64,000 nt of DNA from Saprospiraceae bacterium UBA2329 (GCA_002344975.1 DDUV01000060.1:9410-73409), one strand, 5' to 3'. Shown: positions 17,559 through 26,198, counted from the first letter of the stretch. Notes: generated from the sequence alone by a model not told the origin. Program-made: numbers and translations.

Positions 17559-18500
17559 ATGGCGCTGAAACGATTGGAAGAATTCCGGCTGTACTATAAT
17601 CAGACCATTCAGCCGGAGTTGTTGCGCATGGAACGCGAACGCCTGCGCATGGTGACGTTTATGGCCGCGTCGTTGGCGCTCATGGCCGGGGTTATTATTT
17701 TGGAGTTGTACATAGACGTGCTGGTACTCACGCTGATGCTGTCTATTCCTCTGGGCATTTATGTGATTTTTCTTTGGCGGCGCATGGAGGAATTTCGCAA
17801 TCGTTTCAAGCCCCGCATCGTGCGCCTTATTTTGGATTTTATAGACGACGGCCTCAATTTCGACCCATCTAATCCACTGATATACACCCCGGATGGCTTT
17901 ATCGGCAAAGAACGCTTCGTGGCCTCCCGCCTGTTTGATACACCCGCCCACGAGTACAAAGGCGAAGACAAAATAGAGGGAAAAGTGGGCGAGATGTTTT
18001 TTCAATTGAGCGAACTGCGGGTAGGCGAAATTTCCATACTGCGCAATCGTCTTGATGCGGTGTTCAGCGGCGTTTTTTTACATGCCGTTTTCAACGAGCC
18101 TACCATCGGCGCCATCGTGGTATGGCCCCGCAGCCGGCAGCAATTTCTGACCAATGCGGTCCGCGCTTTCACCTTTGAAGGAGGTTTGAGCAAAGACGAT
18201 GAAATTCTCAATACCGAATTCAGGAGCATTTTTATGACTTACGCCACAGAGGACACTCCCGTGGCGCACATCCTTTCGCCCCCCATGCAGGAAGCACTGG
18301 TGGAGTTTACGAAAACGCATCGCAAAGACCTTTATATTTCTTTTCTCAATCGAGACATTCATCTGGGGCTGTGGGAAGACAAAGACCTGCTGGAACCTTA
18401 CATCCTGCGTTCCAATCTTAGTTTTGACAAAATCCGGGAGTTTTTTGAGGACATTCACAGCCTCCTGCATTTGGTGGAGGTATTTGATCAGACGCATTGA
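17559..18500 (+). CDS. DUF3137 domain membrane protein
   Basis: The product is 313 residues. After a charged N-terminal helix come two transmembrane segments (about residues 32-52 and 54-72), then a soluble domain matching DUF3137: GFIGKERFVASRLFDTP, EGKVGEMFFQLSELRV, FSGVFLHAVFN. The function of the family is unknown. It is the last gene of the string regulator-WbqC-dynamin-DUF3137, and its tight spacing to the dynamin gene suggests the two act together at the membrane. It is convergent with the Rpn-family remnant. Confidence 0.82.
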   Translation: MALKRLEEFRLYYNQTIQPELLRMERERLRMVTFMAASLALMAGVIILELYIDVLVLTLMLSIPLGIYVIFLWRRMEEFRNRFKPRIVRLILDFIDDGLNFDPSNPLIYTPDGFIGKERFVASRLFDTPAHEYKGEDKIEGKVGEMFFQLSELRVGEISILRNRLDAVFSGVFLHAVFNEPTIGAIVVWPRSRQQFLTNAVRAFTFEGGLSKDDEILNTEFRSIFMTYATEDTPVAHILSPPMQEALVEFTKTHRKDLYISFLNRDIHLGLWEDKDLLEPYILRSNLSFDKIREFFEDIHSLLHLVEVFDQTH

Positions 18501-18520
18501 GCACAGTCCTGCCGGCTGGG

Positions 18521-18736
18521 CTACAACATACCGTGTTCTTTCAAAATCCGGTTGACTTCAGCCTCTGCCAAACGCTGACGTTGCACCATCAACGCAGCCT
18601 GCAACATACCATCCCTCAGTTGCTCTATCTGTTCAACTGATACATCAAACAGGCTGATGAATATCTTATCAAACTCCGGCACAACTTGAAGAAGCGGTCG
18701 TGCGGATTGTGTACGCTGGTATTTTCGTCGGCCATA
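18521..18736 (-). pseudogene. Remnant of an Rpn-family nuclease/transposase gene
   Basis: On the minus strand ATG at 18736 opens MADENTSVHNPHDRFFK, the signature N-terminus of Rpn family (PD-(D/E)XK) recombination-promoting nucleases. The frame then breaks. In another frame the sequence resumes as VPEFDKIFISLFDVSVEQ and runs to a stop at 18521, resembling the middle of the same family (PEF, then L-D-S-E-I). The nuclease core is missing, so an internal deletion has joined the ends out of frame. A perfect TATCTTTG box lies at 18744-18751, so the original promoter may survive. Confidence 0.6.
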
Positions 18737-18786
18737 GTGTAGCAAAGATAAAAAACATCCATTGAAAAAAAACACGCCGCCTCTGC

Positions 18787-18817
18787 TTGCATTTTCCGGC
18801 CAAAGCCCTTACCTTTG
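18787..18817 (+). promoter_or_regulatory. Promoter of the unidentified structured RNA
   Basis: TTG (18787-18789), 20 bases, then TACCTTTG (18810-18817) is a full match to the Bacteroidota promoter pattern, with the same TTG-N20 spacing as the rnpB promoter in this window. No protein gene follows on this strand. Confidence 0.65.
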
Positions 18818-18822
18818 AAACC

Positions 18823-19055
18823 GAAGCCGAGAAAGTCGGTTTCTTACCGCGCAAGTGCCCATAAGTGTTGTCCCTACAAATTCAAACAACGTATTGGTCA
18901 GTCTCGGAATGGCAAGGGCGGGCCTCAACTCCGGCAACGGAGACTCGGAGCTTCCTCGGAAGCAACGGCAAGGGGATTACCGAACTACGCTGGCTGCCTT
19001 AATCCTGTCGTTTAGGGGTGTCAACTACTCCTAAAGCACTTGTGCGGTTTTTTTA
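18823..19055 (+). ncRNA. Unidentified structured RNA, about 230 nt
   Basis: A consensus promoter starts the unit and a T-run (19048-19054) ends it. The first bases form a hairpin (AAACCGA with TCGGTTT). A closing stem of 13 pairs joins ACCGCGCAAGTGC (18846-18858) to GCACTTGTGCGGT (19036-19048), with one G-U pair. Just inside, TTTAGGGGT and ACTCCTAAA make a nine-pair hairpin, and CTCCG-GCAA-CGGAG and CTTCC-TC-GGAAG are further hairpins. A long closing stem with an internal open region recalls 6S RNA, but I cannot match it to 6S, tmRNA or SRP RNA. The 66-codon frame across it looks non-coding. Confidence 0.6.
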
Positions 19056-19059
19056 TTCC

Positions 19060-20514
19060 TCAGTTCGACTTCCAGAAATACGGTGTGAACAGCACCAAAA
19101 TCGTGAATATCTCCAAACGCCCCATAATCATCAACAGCCCCAGCCATACTTTGGCCGCAGGCGGCATCCACGCAAAATTATCCACCGGCCCCACGTCTCC
19201 AATAGCCGGTCCTACATTGCCCAAAGAGGTAGCCGTAGCTCCCACCGCCGTAGCAAAATCAATGCCCATCACCGACAGCGCCAAACTCCCCACCAAGGTG
19301 AGCAACAGATACAACAGCAGGAAAATGATGATGTGCGTCATGATGCGCGGCGCCACTGTTTCGCCGTTGACTTTAAGCGGAACAATGGCTCGCGGGTGCA
19401 AAATGCGTTTGAACTCCAGCCAGGAGTTTTTGATAAATACCAAATGCCGGATGATTTTGATACCTCCGCCGGTAGAGCCGGCGCAGCCCCCCACAAACAA
19501 CAGCAAAAAAATGATCATCACTACGCCAGGCCCCCATTGGGAATAATCGGCCGTAATGAACCCGGTAGTCGTAATAACAGACACCACATGAAACAGGCTG
19601 TCGCGGAAGGCTTTTTCCACGCCATAATCAAAATGCCAGACCAATGACACGGCAATGACTAAAGTGGCGGCCGCAATGATGAGCAGGTAGGTTCTGAATT
19701 CTTCATTTTTGAAAACTGTGCTGAAATGCCGCTTGAGCAAGTGGTAGTGTATGCTGAAATTAGCGCCGGCCGCTATCATAAAGAAGATGGTTACATAGTG
19801 CAAAAACGGACTCTCATAATAAGCCATACTGGCATTTTTGGTCGAAAATCCACCCGTAGCAACCGTAGCGAACGAATGATTGACCGCATCAAAAGGAGTC
19901 ATTCCACCCGCCCAAAGCAACAGAGCCAGCACTATGGTGAACCCCACATAAATGAGCCACAATCGCTTGGCCGTTTCTCTGATGCGGGGATGCAGTTTGT
20001 CGGAAGTAGGTCCCGGCGACTCAGCAACAAACAACTCTATGCCTCCAATACCCAGCAAAGGCATAAGCGCTACCGTAAGCACAATAATACCCATGCCTCC
20101 GATCCAGTGCGTGAGGCTGCGCCAATACAAAATACCAGGTGTAACAGCCTCTATATCCGTAAGTACACTGGCCCCGGTAGTGGTGATACCGGATGATGTT
20201 TCAAAAAAAGCATTGTACCACTCAGGAATCTCTCCGCTCAACAAATAAGGCAACATGCCGAAAACCGACATCAGCAACCAGCCGCCCGCCACAATGAGAT
20301 AGCCCTCGCGCTTGCCGATATTGCCCTTGGCGTCTTTGCGCAACCACCACCAGGCCGGCAACCCTATACCGATACAGATGAGCGCCGACCACAAAAGTGC
20401 CTGAAAATCCTGGCCGCCGAACCACCACGAAACCGGCAATGCAGAGAGCATAAACACGCCCAACAGCACCAGCAAAACACCGGAAAAACGAAGGATAGGC
20501 CTGATGTTAATCAT
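19060..20514 (-). CDS. trkH: Trk-type potassium uptake channel subunit
   Basis: The product is 484 residues, the normal TrkH length, with about ten hydrophobic segments. Selectivity-filter repeats are visible: SSGITTTGASV, FATVATGGFS, SVITTTGFIT and SLGNVGPAIG, each with the conserved glycine. TrkH is the inner membrane pore for K+ and is gated by TrkA. It lies 15 bases after trkA on the same strand, so the two form an operon. Its stop codon is only five bases from the end of the convergent structured RNA. Confidence 0.95.
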   Translation of the reverse strand: MINIRPILRFSGVLLVLLGVFMLSALPVSWWFGGQDFQALLWSALICIGIGLPAWWWLRKDAKGNIGKREGYLIVAGGWLLMSVFGMLPYLLSGEIPEWYNAFFETSSGITTTGASVLTDIEAVTPGILYWRSLTHWIGGMGIIVLTVALMPLLGIGGIELFVAESPGPTSDKLHPRIRETAKRLWLIYVGFTIVLALLLWAGGMTPFDAVNHSFATVATGGFSTKNASMAYYESPFLHYVTIFFMIAAGANFSIHYHLLKRHFSTVFKNEEFRTYLLIIAAATLVIAVSLVWHFDYGVEKAFRDSLFHVVSVITTTGFITADYSQWGPGVVMIIFLLLFVGGCAGSTGGGIKIIRHLVFIKNSWLEFKRILHPRAIVPLKVNGETVAPRIMTHIIIFLLLYLLLTLVGSLALSVMGIDFATAVGATATSLGNVGPAIGDVGPVDNFAWMPPAAKVWLGLLMIMGRLEIFTILVLFTPYFWKSN

Positions 20515-20529
20515 TTGTTGATGTGCGGT

Positions 20530-21870
20530 TTAGCGAAATAATTGATCCAATTTACCGATAGCGTCGGGCATGGCAAAAACGATGACCTTATCGTCCACTT
20601 CGAGCCTGAAATCGCCGGTGGGAATCAGGCTTTCTTCGCCCCGGATAACGCCGCCAATGAGGGCCGTTTTGGGAAAGTGCAGCTCTTTGAGGCTCTTTTT
20701 CGTCAGTTGATTCGCCTTGGTGATGACGTACTCTATCACCTCGGCATCCACGCCGTGCAGGCTGGTAATGGCCTCCACATGCCCCTTGCGCACGAAGCGG
20801 AAGATGTTGTTGGCCGCTATGAGTTTTTTATTGATGAGCGTGTCCACGCCTATGTTTTGCGAAATGTGGATGTACTCTTTGTTTTCTACCTGAGCAATGG
20901 TTTTGTAAACGCCGAAGTTTTTGGCCGTCAGACTGGCGATGATGTTGGTTTCTGAATTGGGAGAAAGAGCAATAAATGCGTCCATCCGGTGAATGCCCTC
21001 CTCCTCCAGCAGCGTTACATTGCCGGCATCGCCATGAATGATGAGTGTGTTACGCAACTCATCCGCCAATTCTTTGCACACATCCTTGCTCTTTTCAATG
21101 AGCGTCACGTTGTAGTCGGCCTCCAAACGTTTGGCAGTAGCCAGTGCCAGCGGCGTGCCCCCCACAATCATGATGTTTTTGAGGCGCACTTTGGTTTTCC
21201 CCACCAATTGATTGAGCTCGTCTATGTTCTCTCTTTTGGTAATAAAGTAAACATGATCGCCACGCCGCAGCACCGTATCGCCATGCGGAATGATCGTTTG
21301 GTGCCCCCGCAAAATGGCCATCGGCCGCACACTGTCATCGGTACAATACTGGCCGAAGCTGCACAGCGGCACATTGAGCAGCCGCGAAGAATCGTCCAAT
21401 GTGATGCCGGCTAATGCAATTTTTCCCTCCTCAAATTCAAAAATATCGGTAAACGAACACTGCTGCACCAATCGCGCAATTTCCGCTGCCGCCAGTTCCT
21501 GCGGAGAGATGAGCGTATCAACCCCCAACTCGTCAAAAATTTCCCGATTCACCTCCTCCAGATACTCAGGGCTGTTCACGCGGGCGATGGTTTGCCGGGC
21601 GCCGATTTTTTTTGCCAAAATAGCCGACATCAGGTTCGTCTTCTCCGAGGTAGTAACTGCCAGAAAAAGGTTGGCGCGTTCTACGCCCGCCTGCTCCAGC
21701 ACTTGCGGCGAGGCAGAATCGCCCCGCACAGTCAGCACATCCAAGTGAGTGGAGGCATAGTCCAGCAGGTCTTGATCCAAATCTATGAGTACAATGTCTT
21801 TGTCCTCATACGCCAGCAGTTCCGCAAGGTGAAACCCCACATCCCCTGCGCCGGCAATTACAACTCTCAT
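20530..21870 (-). CDS. trkA: Trk system potassium regulatory protein
   Basis: The product is 446 residues from MRVVIAGAGDVGFHLAELL; the frame is open 38 codons upstream, but TrkA begins at the nucleotide-binding strand. It has two RCK halves, each with an NAD-binding strand (GAGDVG at the start, IMIVGGTPLALATAKRLE in the middle; the second lacks the usual GxGxxG spacing) and a TrkA-C domain (ITLDDSSRLLNVPL; LKELHFPKTALIGGVIRGE). It binds NAD(H) or ATP and gates TrkH in the same operon. Confidence 0.95.
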   Translation of the reverse strand: MRVVIAGAGDVGFHLAELLAYEDKDIVLIDLDQDLLDYASTHLDVLTVRGDSASPQVLEQAGVERANLFLAVTTSEKTNLMSAILAKKIGARQTIARVNSPEYLEEVNREIFDELGVDTLISPQELAAAEIARLVQQCSFTDIFEFEEGKIALAGITLDDSSRLLNVPLCSFGQYCTDDSVRPMAILRGHQTIIPHGDTVLRRGDHVYFITKRENIDELNQLVGKTKVRLKNIMIVGGTPLALATAKRLEADYNVTLIEKSKDVCKELADELRNTLIIHGDAGNVTLLEEEGIHRMDAFIALSPNSETNIIASLTAKNFGVYKTIAQVENKEYIHISQNIGVDTLINKKLIAANNIFRFVRKGHVEAITSLHGVDAEVIEYVITKANQLTKKSLKELHFPKTALIGGVIRGEESLIPTGDFRLEVDDKVIVFAMPDAIGKLDQLFR

Positions 21871-22020
21871 ACAATTTTGCGTTTGGTGAACCCGGCTCGT
21901 ATGGTCGCGCCGGGCTTCAACTTTACTTCCCAAAGCAGTGTTTATTACCGCAATTTGTGAAGCCCGTTGATTTTCAAGGGACAAATATCGTTTGGTTTAG
22001 AATATAAATCCATTGACACC

Positions 22021-22494
22021 ATGAAAATTCTAATGGTTTGCCTCGGAAATATTTGTCGCTCGCCCTTGGCTGAGGGTATTATGCAGGCAAAAGCCCAGGC
22101 CAACAACCTCCATTGGAAGGTGGACTCCGCAGGCACCGGAGCATGGCACGCCGGCGAACGCCCCGACAGCCGCTCCATCCGCACCGGCCGCAATCACGGT
22201 TTTGACATCGCCCGCCAACGCGCCCGCCAAGTGCGCAAAGACGATTTCGACCACTTCGACCTCATCCTCGCTATGGACAGCAGCAACTACGAAGACCTCC
22301 TCGGCTTGGCCCAAACCGACGAGCAACGCAGTAAAATCGCCATGATTATGAACTTCCTCCACCCCGGCGAAAACCGCGACGTGCCCGATCCATACTACCA
22401 CAACCAACTCTTCGAAGAAGTCTATCACATGCTCGACGCCGCCTGCGATGCCGTCATTACACAATTCACAACCCATACACCCCCTAAAACCTGA
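22021..22494 (+). CDS. Low molecular weight protein-tyrosine phosphatase
   Basis: The product is 157 residues from MKILMVCLGNICRSPLAEG, which contains the P-loop CX5R with catalytic Cys7 and Arg13. The acid catalyst Asp123 is in DVPDPYY. The size is typical for the family. These cytoplasmic enzymes dephosphorylate tyrosine in proteins, including bacterial tyrosine kinases of polysaccharide export, but no such kinase is nearby. The gene diverges from trkA with a gap of 150 bases. Confidence 0.95.
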   Translation: MKILMVCLGNICRSPLAEGIMQAKAQANNLHWKVDSAGTGAWHAGERPDSRSIRTGRNHGFDIARQRARQVRKDDFDHFDLILAMDSSNYEDLLGLAQTDEQRSKIAMIMNFLHPGENRDVPDPYYHNQLFEEVYHMLDAACDAVITQFTTHTPPKT

Positions 22495-22603
22495 CATTTC
22501 TGGGCGTGCCGGCGCTCTCGCACATACCCATGCGCCGTCGGGTGCCTGGGGCGTCCTCCTATCGTCGTCCTTCCGGCGGCCCCCTCACGCAACGGACGAG
22601 TAC

Positions 22604-22637
22604 CCGAAATTAGAAATCCGAAATTAGAAATCCGAAA
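22604..22637. repeat. Short tandem repeat of GAAATTAGAAATCC type
   Basis: The unit CCGAAATTAGAAAT occurs twice in tandem with a third partial copy (CCGAAATCC), directly before the methyltransferase gene. The rest of the gap 22495-22649 is GC-rich with no feature I can support. Confidence 0.7.
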
Positions 22638-22649
22638 TCCACCCGTTCC

Positions 22650-23594
22650 ATGCCGTTACCTGACTTCCAAATGCTGGCCAACCGCCTCCACAAAATGCAC
22701 CGCCACATCGGCAAATGGGCGCGCCGGCAAGGCATCACCTGCTACCGGATTTACGATGCAGATATTCCTGAGTTCCCCCTCGCCATTGATTGGTACGAGG
22801 GTAGCCTGCACGTCGCCGAGTATGAGCGCGATCACCCCTTAGATGAAGAGGAATACCAGATTTGGCGCGCCGGCTGCCGCCAAATCATGGCCGAAACCCT
22901 CGAAGTAGCGCCCGAACAGGTCTGGTTCAAATCCCGCAGCCGCCAGAAAGGCGCCGCTCAATACGAAAAAGTGGCAACGCGCAGCCACGAAGTCATCGTG
23001 CATGAAGACGGCCTGCAATTCAAGGTCAACCTCAGCGATTATCTCGATACCGGCCTTTTCCTAGATCACCGGCAAACCCGCAAAATGGTGCGCCAACTGT
23101 CAAAGGGCAAAAGCGTACTCAACCTCTTTGCCTACACCGGCTCCTTCACTGTGTATGCCGCAGCCGGCGGCGCCGCAGCCACCACTACCCTCGACATGTC
23201 GGCCACCTACCTGCAATGGGCCGAAGAAAATTTGAAAATCAATGAATTAAATGGCTCGCAACACCGGTTTATCCAAACCGACGTCACCGCCTGGCTGCTC
23301 AACGAACCCATCGAAAAATTTGATCTCATCGTCCTCGATCCGCCTACTTTCTCCAACTCCAAACGGATGCGCCACGATTTCGACATCCAGAGAGACCACA
23401 CCTATCTCATCAACCGTTGCCTGCACCGGCTCCATCCCGGTGGCACGCTCTTTTTCTCTACCAATTTCCGAAAATTCAAACTCGATACCGAAAGAATCTG
23501 GGGCGGCGCCCGCATCACCGACATCAGCAACAAAACCGTGCCGGAAGACTTTCGCAATAAAAAAATCCACTACTGTTTCCAAATTGACGTGTGA
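22650..23594 (+). CDS. RlmK/RlmI-like 23S rRNA methyltransferase family protein
   Basis: The product is 314 residues. The C-terminal half is a class I SAM-dependent methyltransferase with the order VLNLFAYTGSFTVYAA (motif I), TTLDMSATYLQWAEEN and FDLIVLDPPTFSNSKRM (motif IV, DPPT). This set, with GLFLDHRQTR before it, is that of the RlmK half of RlmL and of RlmI, which methylate 23S rRNA bases. The N-terminal THUMP and RlmL half is absent, so it corresponds to a stand-alone RlmK-type enzyme. The exact base target is not determined. Confidence 0.85.
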   Translation: MPLPDFQMLANRLHKMHRHIGKWARRQGITCYRIYDADIPEFPLAIDWYEGSLHVAEYERDHPLDEEEYQIWRAGCRQIMAETLEVAPEQVWFKSRSRQKGAAQYEKVATRSHEVIVHEDGLQFKVNLSDYLDTGLFLDHRQTRKMVRQLSKGKSVLNLFAYTGSFTVYAAAGGAAATTTLDMSATYLQWAEENLKINELNGSQHRFIQTDVTAWLLNEPIEKFDLIVLDPPTFSNSKRMRHDFDIQRDHTYLINRCLHRLHPGGTLFFSTNFRKFKLDTERIWGGARITDISNKTVPEDFRNKKIHYCFQIDV

Positions 23595-23635
23595 AGTCAT
23601 ATCTTGCTGGCATTCAAACTAAAAAATGACTCGCC

Positions 23636-23974
23636 ATGAAATTCTGGAAACAATTGATGCTCGTTGCCCTCCTCGTTGCAGGATGCGCAGTCACCTCCAT
23701 TGCACAGCAGGCCGCCGCCGCCGAAGCGCCCGCCAAACAAAAACCCTCTGCTACCTATCAGGTCGGCTCCGCCAAAATCACTGTGTGGGAAAACAAACGC
23801 CCTGACGGCTCCACTTGGAAAAACTTCGTGGTGGAAAAAGTATATCGCAAAAACGGTGAATGGCACACCGCCAAAAGTTTTGACGAAGGCGAACTGCTGG
23901 AGCTGAAAGCAGCCATAGACAAAGCCATTGCCGGAGAAAACATTCCCACAGGAGAAGGGAAAGAAGAAGATTAA
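23636..23974 (+). CDS. Small exported protein of unknown function
   Basis: The product is 112 residues. The first 24 form a signal peptide (KQLMLVALLVAGCAVTSIAQ); a cysteine at 17 is present, but the context is not a convincing lipobox. After an Ala/Pro-rich linker comes a compact domain with the pattern ITVWENKRPDGSTWKNF, VYRKNGEWHTAKSF and a helix DEGELLELKAAIDKAI. I do not recognise a named family. It follows the methyltransferase by 41 bases and may share its transcript. The rnpB gene is convergent. Confidence 0.7.
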   Translation: MKFWKQLMLVALLVAGCAVTSIAQQAAAAEAPAKQKPSATYQVGSAKITVWENKRPDGSTWKNFVVEKVYRKNGEWHTAKSFDEGELLELKAAIDKAIAGENIPTGEGKEED

Positions 23975-24013
23975 CGCTCTGCGCAGCGCGAGGGGGGGTA
24001 TGATAAAAAAAAC

Positions 24014-24460
24014 GAAGCGCCGCCAAGCTGTAAGCCGGATTTTGTACTGCCCGCGCCTCACAACGCGCACAGCCTCTATCATTTATCTGGCTCCAGCCTC
24101 GCGGCAGGAGTCTGCTCTGCCTACCCTCCTCAACCTCCGCGCCAAAGCGCGGTGAACGGGCGAGCAACCCGTCTTCGCTCAGGGTTCGCCGAAGCGCCTC
24201 TGGCAAAATTGAGGTTTACATGGCATTTCAACCCGCAGGGTTTACCCTCGCCCGCATTGCTGCCGGGCGGCGTGGTCTCTTACACCGCGATTTCACCCTT
24301 ACCCCGCCGAGGCGAGGCGGTATCTTTTCTGTGGCACTTTCCGGCTTCGCGTGGTTGCCCACTGCGAATCCCACCCGTTAGGTGGTGCGGCGCTCTGCGT
24401 TGTCCGGACTTTCCTCAGCCGCGCCATGCGCAGCCGCGATAGAGCGTTTGGCGGCACTTC
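24014..24460 (-). ncRNA. rnpB: RNase P RNA
   Basis: On the minus strand the conserved core is complete: GAGGAAAGTCCGGAC near the 5' end, then ACAGAAAAGATACCGCC, GGTGAAATCGCGGTGTAAGAG and, near the 3' end, ACAAAATCCGGCTTA. The ends pair as helix P1: GAAGTGCCGCCAA (24448-24460) with TTGGCGGCGCTTC (24014-24026), 13 pairs with one G-U. The length of 447 nt and the layout fit a bacterial type A RNA. It is the catalytic subunit that matures tRNA 5' ends. A consensus promoter stands immediately upstream. Confidence 0.97.
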
Positions 24461-24466
24461 GAAGGG

Positions 24467-24497
24467 CAAAACTACATGTTTGAGGCCAAAGTTTCAA
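24467..24497 (-). promoter_or_regulatory. rnpB promoter
   Basis: The minus strand has TAGTTTTG (24467-24474) with TTG 20 bases upstream (24495-24497). Transcription starting seven bases after the box would begin exactly at the 5' side of helix P1, which supports both the promoter and the RNA end. Confidence 0.75.
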
Positions 24498-24575
24498 AAA
24501 TCACCGCCCACATTGATGAATATCAACGCGCGCTAAATGAAATGTGAGCATCTTCGTTTCAGAAAAACAAATGCC

Positions 24576-25406
24576 ATGATGAACAATATTCTGGTTCCTG
24601 TTGATTTTTCCGACACCGCCGCCAATGCAGTCCGATATGCGCTTCAGTTTGCAGCCCGCCAGGGGCGGCCGTCCATCAAAGTCGTGTATGTGTTTATGCC
24701 GCAGGTGGACTCCGAATATCCCAATTTTATTCCTCCCATGACCGCGTTTTCCAAGCTCCGCCATCAAATGCTTGACGAATTTATCGCAGGCATCGAAAAC
24801 ACCGGGGCGGTTTCAGGGGTAGCTATTGAAAAAGAGGTCTGGGTGGGTTTTCCCGCCGATGAAATCATCAAACACTCTCACGAGCAAGACCTCATCATCA
24901 TGGGTACTACTGGCGAAGGAGGCATTCTCAACAAAGTTTTCGGCAGCGTATCTTCCGCAGTAGCACAAAGAGCCGATTGCCCGGTGATACTGGTCCCCAC
25001 TGAGGCAGATTTCAAACCCATTCATCATATTCTATACGCCAGTCATTACGAAGCTGCCGACCAGCGAATGGTAGCGCAATTGCTCGAATTTAATCGCGCA
25101 TTTAAAGCACACATCCATTTTGTGCATGTCCGAGATGCCGGCAGCGATCGCTTTACTCAGGAAAAGGAAGGGATTTTCAGCACGCTCTTTGCCGGGGGCG
25201 AGCCGTCTTTTGCCTTCGAAATAGCCGAACTGGAAGCCGATTCCGTTGCCGAGGCCCTCAACGAATACGCAGAGCAGCACCATACCGAATTGGTAGTTTT
25301 AGTCACCCGACGGCGCAATCTATGGGAACAACTCTTCCACAAGAGTCAGACCCGCAACATGGCGCGCATCACCCGCAAACCGGTGATGGTGCTGCATCTC
25401 AATTGA
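24576..25406 (+). CDS. Tandem universal stress protein (UspA) family
   Basis: The product is 276 residues from MMNNILVPVDFSDTAANAV; the next Met is equally possible. Two UspA domains are fused. The first has the nucleotide-binding signature IIMGTTGEGGILNKVFGSVSS (quoted in part) with the G-2x-G-9x-G-S/T layout. The second is diverged and lacks the glycine motif (LVTRRRNLWEQLFHKSQTRNMA). Tandem Usp proteins of this size are common in Bacteroidota and linked to stress adaptation, but the client process is unknown. The gene is divergent from rnpB. Confidence 0.92.
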   Translation: MMNNILVPVDFSDTAANAVRYALQFAARQGRPSIKVVYVFMPQVDSEYPNFIPPMTAFSKLRHQMLDEFIAGIENTGAVSGVAIEKEVWVGFPADEIIKHSHEQDLIIMGTTGEGGILNKVFGSVSSAVAQRADCPVILVPTEADFKPIHHILYASHYEAADQRMVAQLLEFNRAFKAHIHFVHVRDAGSDRFTQEKEGIFSTLFAGGEPSFAFEIAELEADSVAEALNEYAEQHHTELVVLVTRRRNLWEQLFHKSQTRNMARITRKPVMVLHLN

Positions 25407-25961
25407 TTACTGCTTCTTCTTTTCGGCCGGCGCCTCTTTTGTGGCAGGCGCGTCTGATTTTGCAGGAGTATCCGGTGCATTATGAAATACCAGATCGCCC
25501 CCCGGCGAAGCAATCACCAGCTCTACCTTATTCATTTTAAGCGAAGTAGCGCCACGGAGCATCTCAAAAAATTTACTTTCCTGCCCCAAAAGCCCCTCGC
25601 ACATGCGCTTGGTGGAGGCTATTTCTGACGACACACTGAAGACGCCCCCTTCACTCACCGTATAGGCGCCGCTGTACTGGTTGCAGCCCCCCGATCCGGT
25701 CATCTTACCCTTTTCCATTTTCAGGGTCATCTGCGCATCCTTGAACGGCCTTTGGCCCGCCAGTGTGTACAGCTTCCATTCAATGTTTTCATAAGGCGCC
25801 GGCGGCGTAGTGTCTTGAACCTCCGCAGGTGGCGTCTCCACTGTGGCGCTGGTATCTTGCACAACAGGAGCGGTATTTTCCGCAGGCGTTTTTTCAGCGC
25901 TGTTGCAAGCCCACAGGGCTGCCGTCAACATCAAAGCAAAAAAGATTCTCATTGTGTTCAT
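25407..25961 (-). CDS. META domain lipoprotein
   Basis: The product is 184 residues from MNTMRIFFALMLTAALWACNS, a lipoprotein signal with the lipobox cysteine at residue 19. The frame is open 77 codons further upstream, but a promoter box at 26002-26009 argues for this start. After a Thr/Pro-rich linker the META (HslJ-like) domain runs to about residue 165, with the characteristic GSGGCNQYSGAY motif and a second conserved cysteine in TKRMCEG. HslJ-type proteins are envelope proteins linked to heat shock or novobiocin tolerance in E. coli; the role here is unknown. Confidence 0.9.
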   Translation of the reverse strand: MNTMRIFFALMLTAALWACNSAEKTPAENTAPVVQDTSATVETPPAEVQDTTPPAPYENIEWKLYTLAGQRPFKDAQMTLKMEKGKMTGSGGCNQYSGAYTVSEGGVFSVSSEIASTKRMCEGLLGQESKFFEMLRGATSLKMNKVELVIASPGGDLVFHNAPDTPAKSDAPATKEAPAEKKKQ

Positions 25962-26001
25962 GTTTTTTTGATTCCTTCCCGATGGTCCGGGTTTCGGGGC
26001 G

Positions 26002-26009
26002 CAAAGGTA
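26002..26009 (-). promoter_or_regulatory. Promoter -7 box for the META lipoprotein gene
   Basis: The minus strand reads TACCTTTG, an exact TAnnTTTG match, 40 bases upstream of the chosen start. No TTG at standard spacing was seen. Confidence 0.5.
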
Positions 26010-26198
26010 AACGAATCCCCTATTTTGAGATATGATTTTTTGGGCGCCCCCGCCTCTCCCCATCTCCACCATATCCAAGCATACAAACCGGCGGGCGGGC
26101 CCTTCGCTCCATACCTGCCTGCTGCCCCCCCAAAAAAAAACGGGGTTGTGCAGCAGGCAGGTATCCGCTGCGGTCCCTGGCGCGCAAGGCAATCACCC

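Noticed and set aside
18890..18930. GGTCAG followed by CGGAA, similar to the SRP RNA loop
   Set aside because: The invariant GGAAGGAAGCA core is missing and the fold around it does not match the SRP hairpin.
18940..19010. Stretch GAACTACGCTGGCTGCCTTAA inside the structured RNA resembles the end of a tmRNA tag reading frame
   Set aside because: The frame is off by one base for ALAA-stop, and there is no tRNA-like 5' GGGGC / 3' T-arm (GGTTCGA) in the region, so tmRNA is not supported.
18815..19015. 66-codon open frame over the structured RNA
   Set aside because: Very basic, no homology or start context, and it lies entirely within the RNA stems; treated as non-coding.
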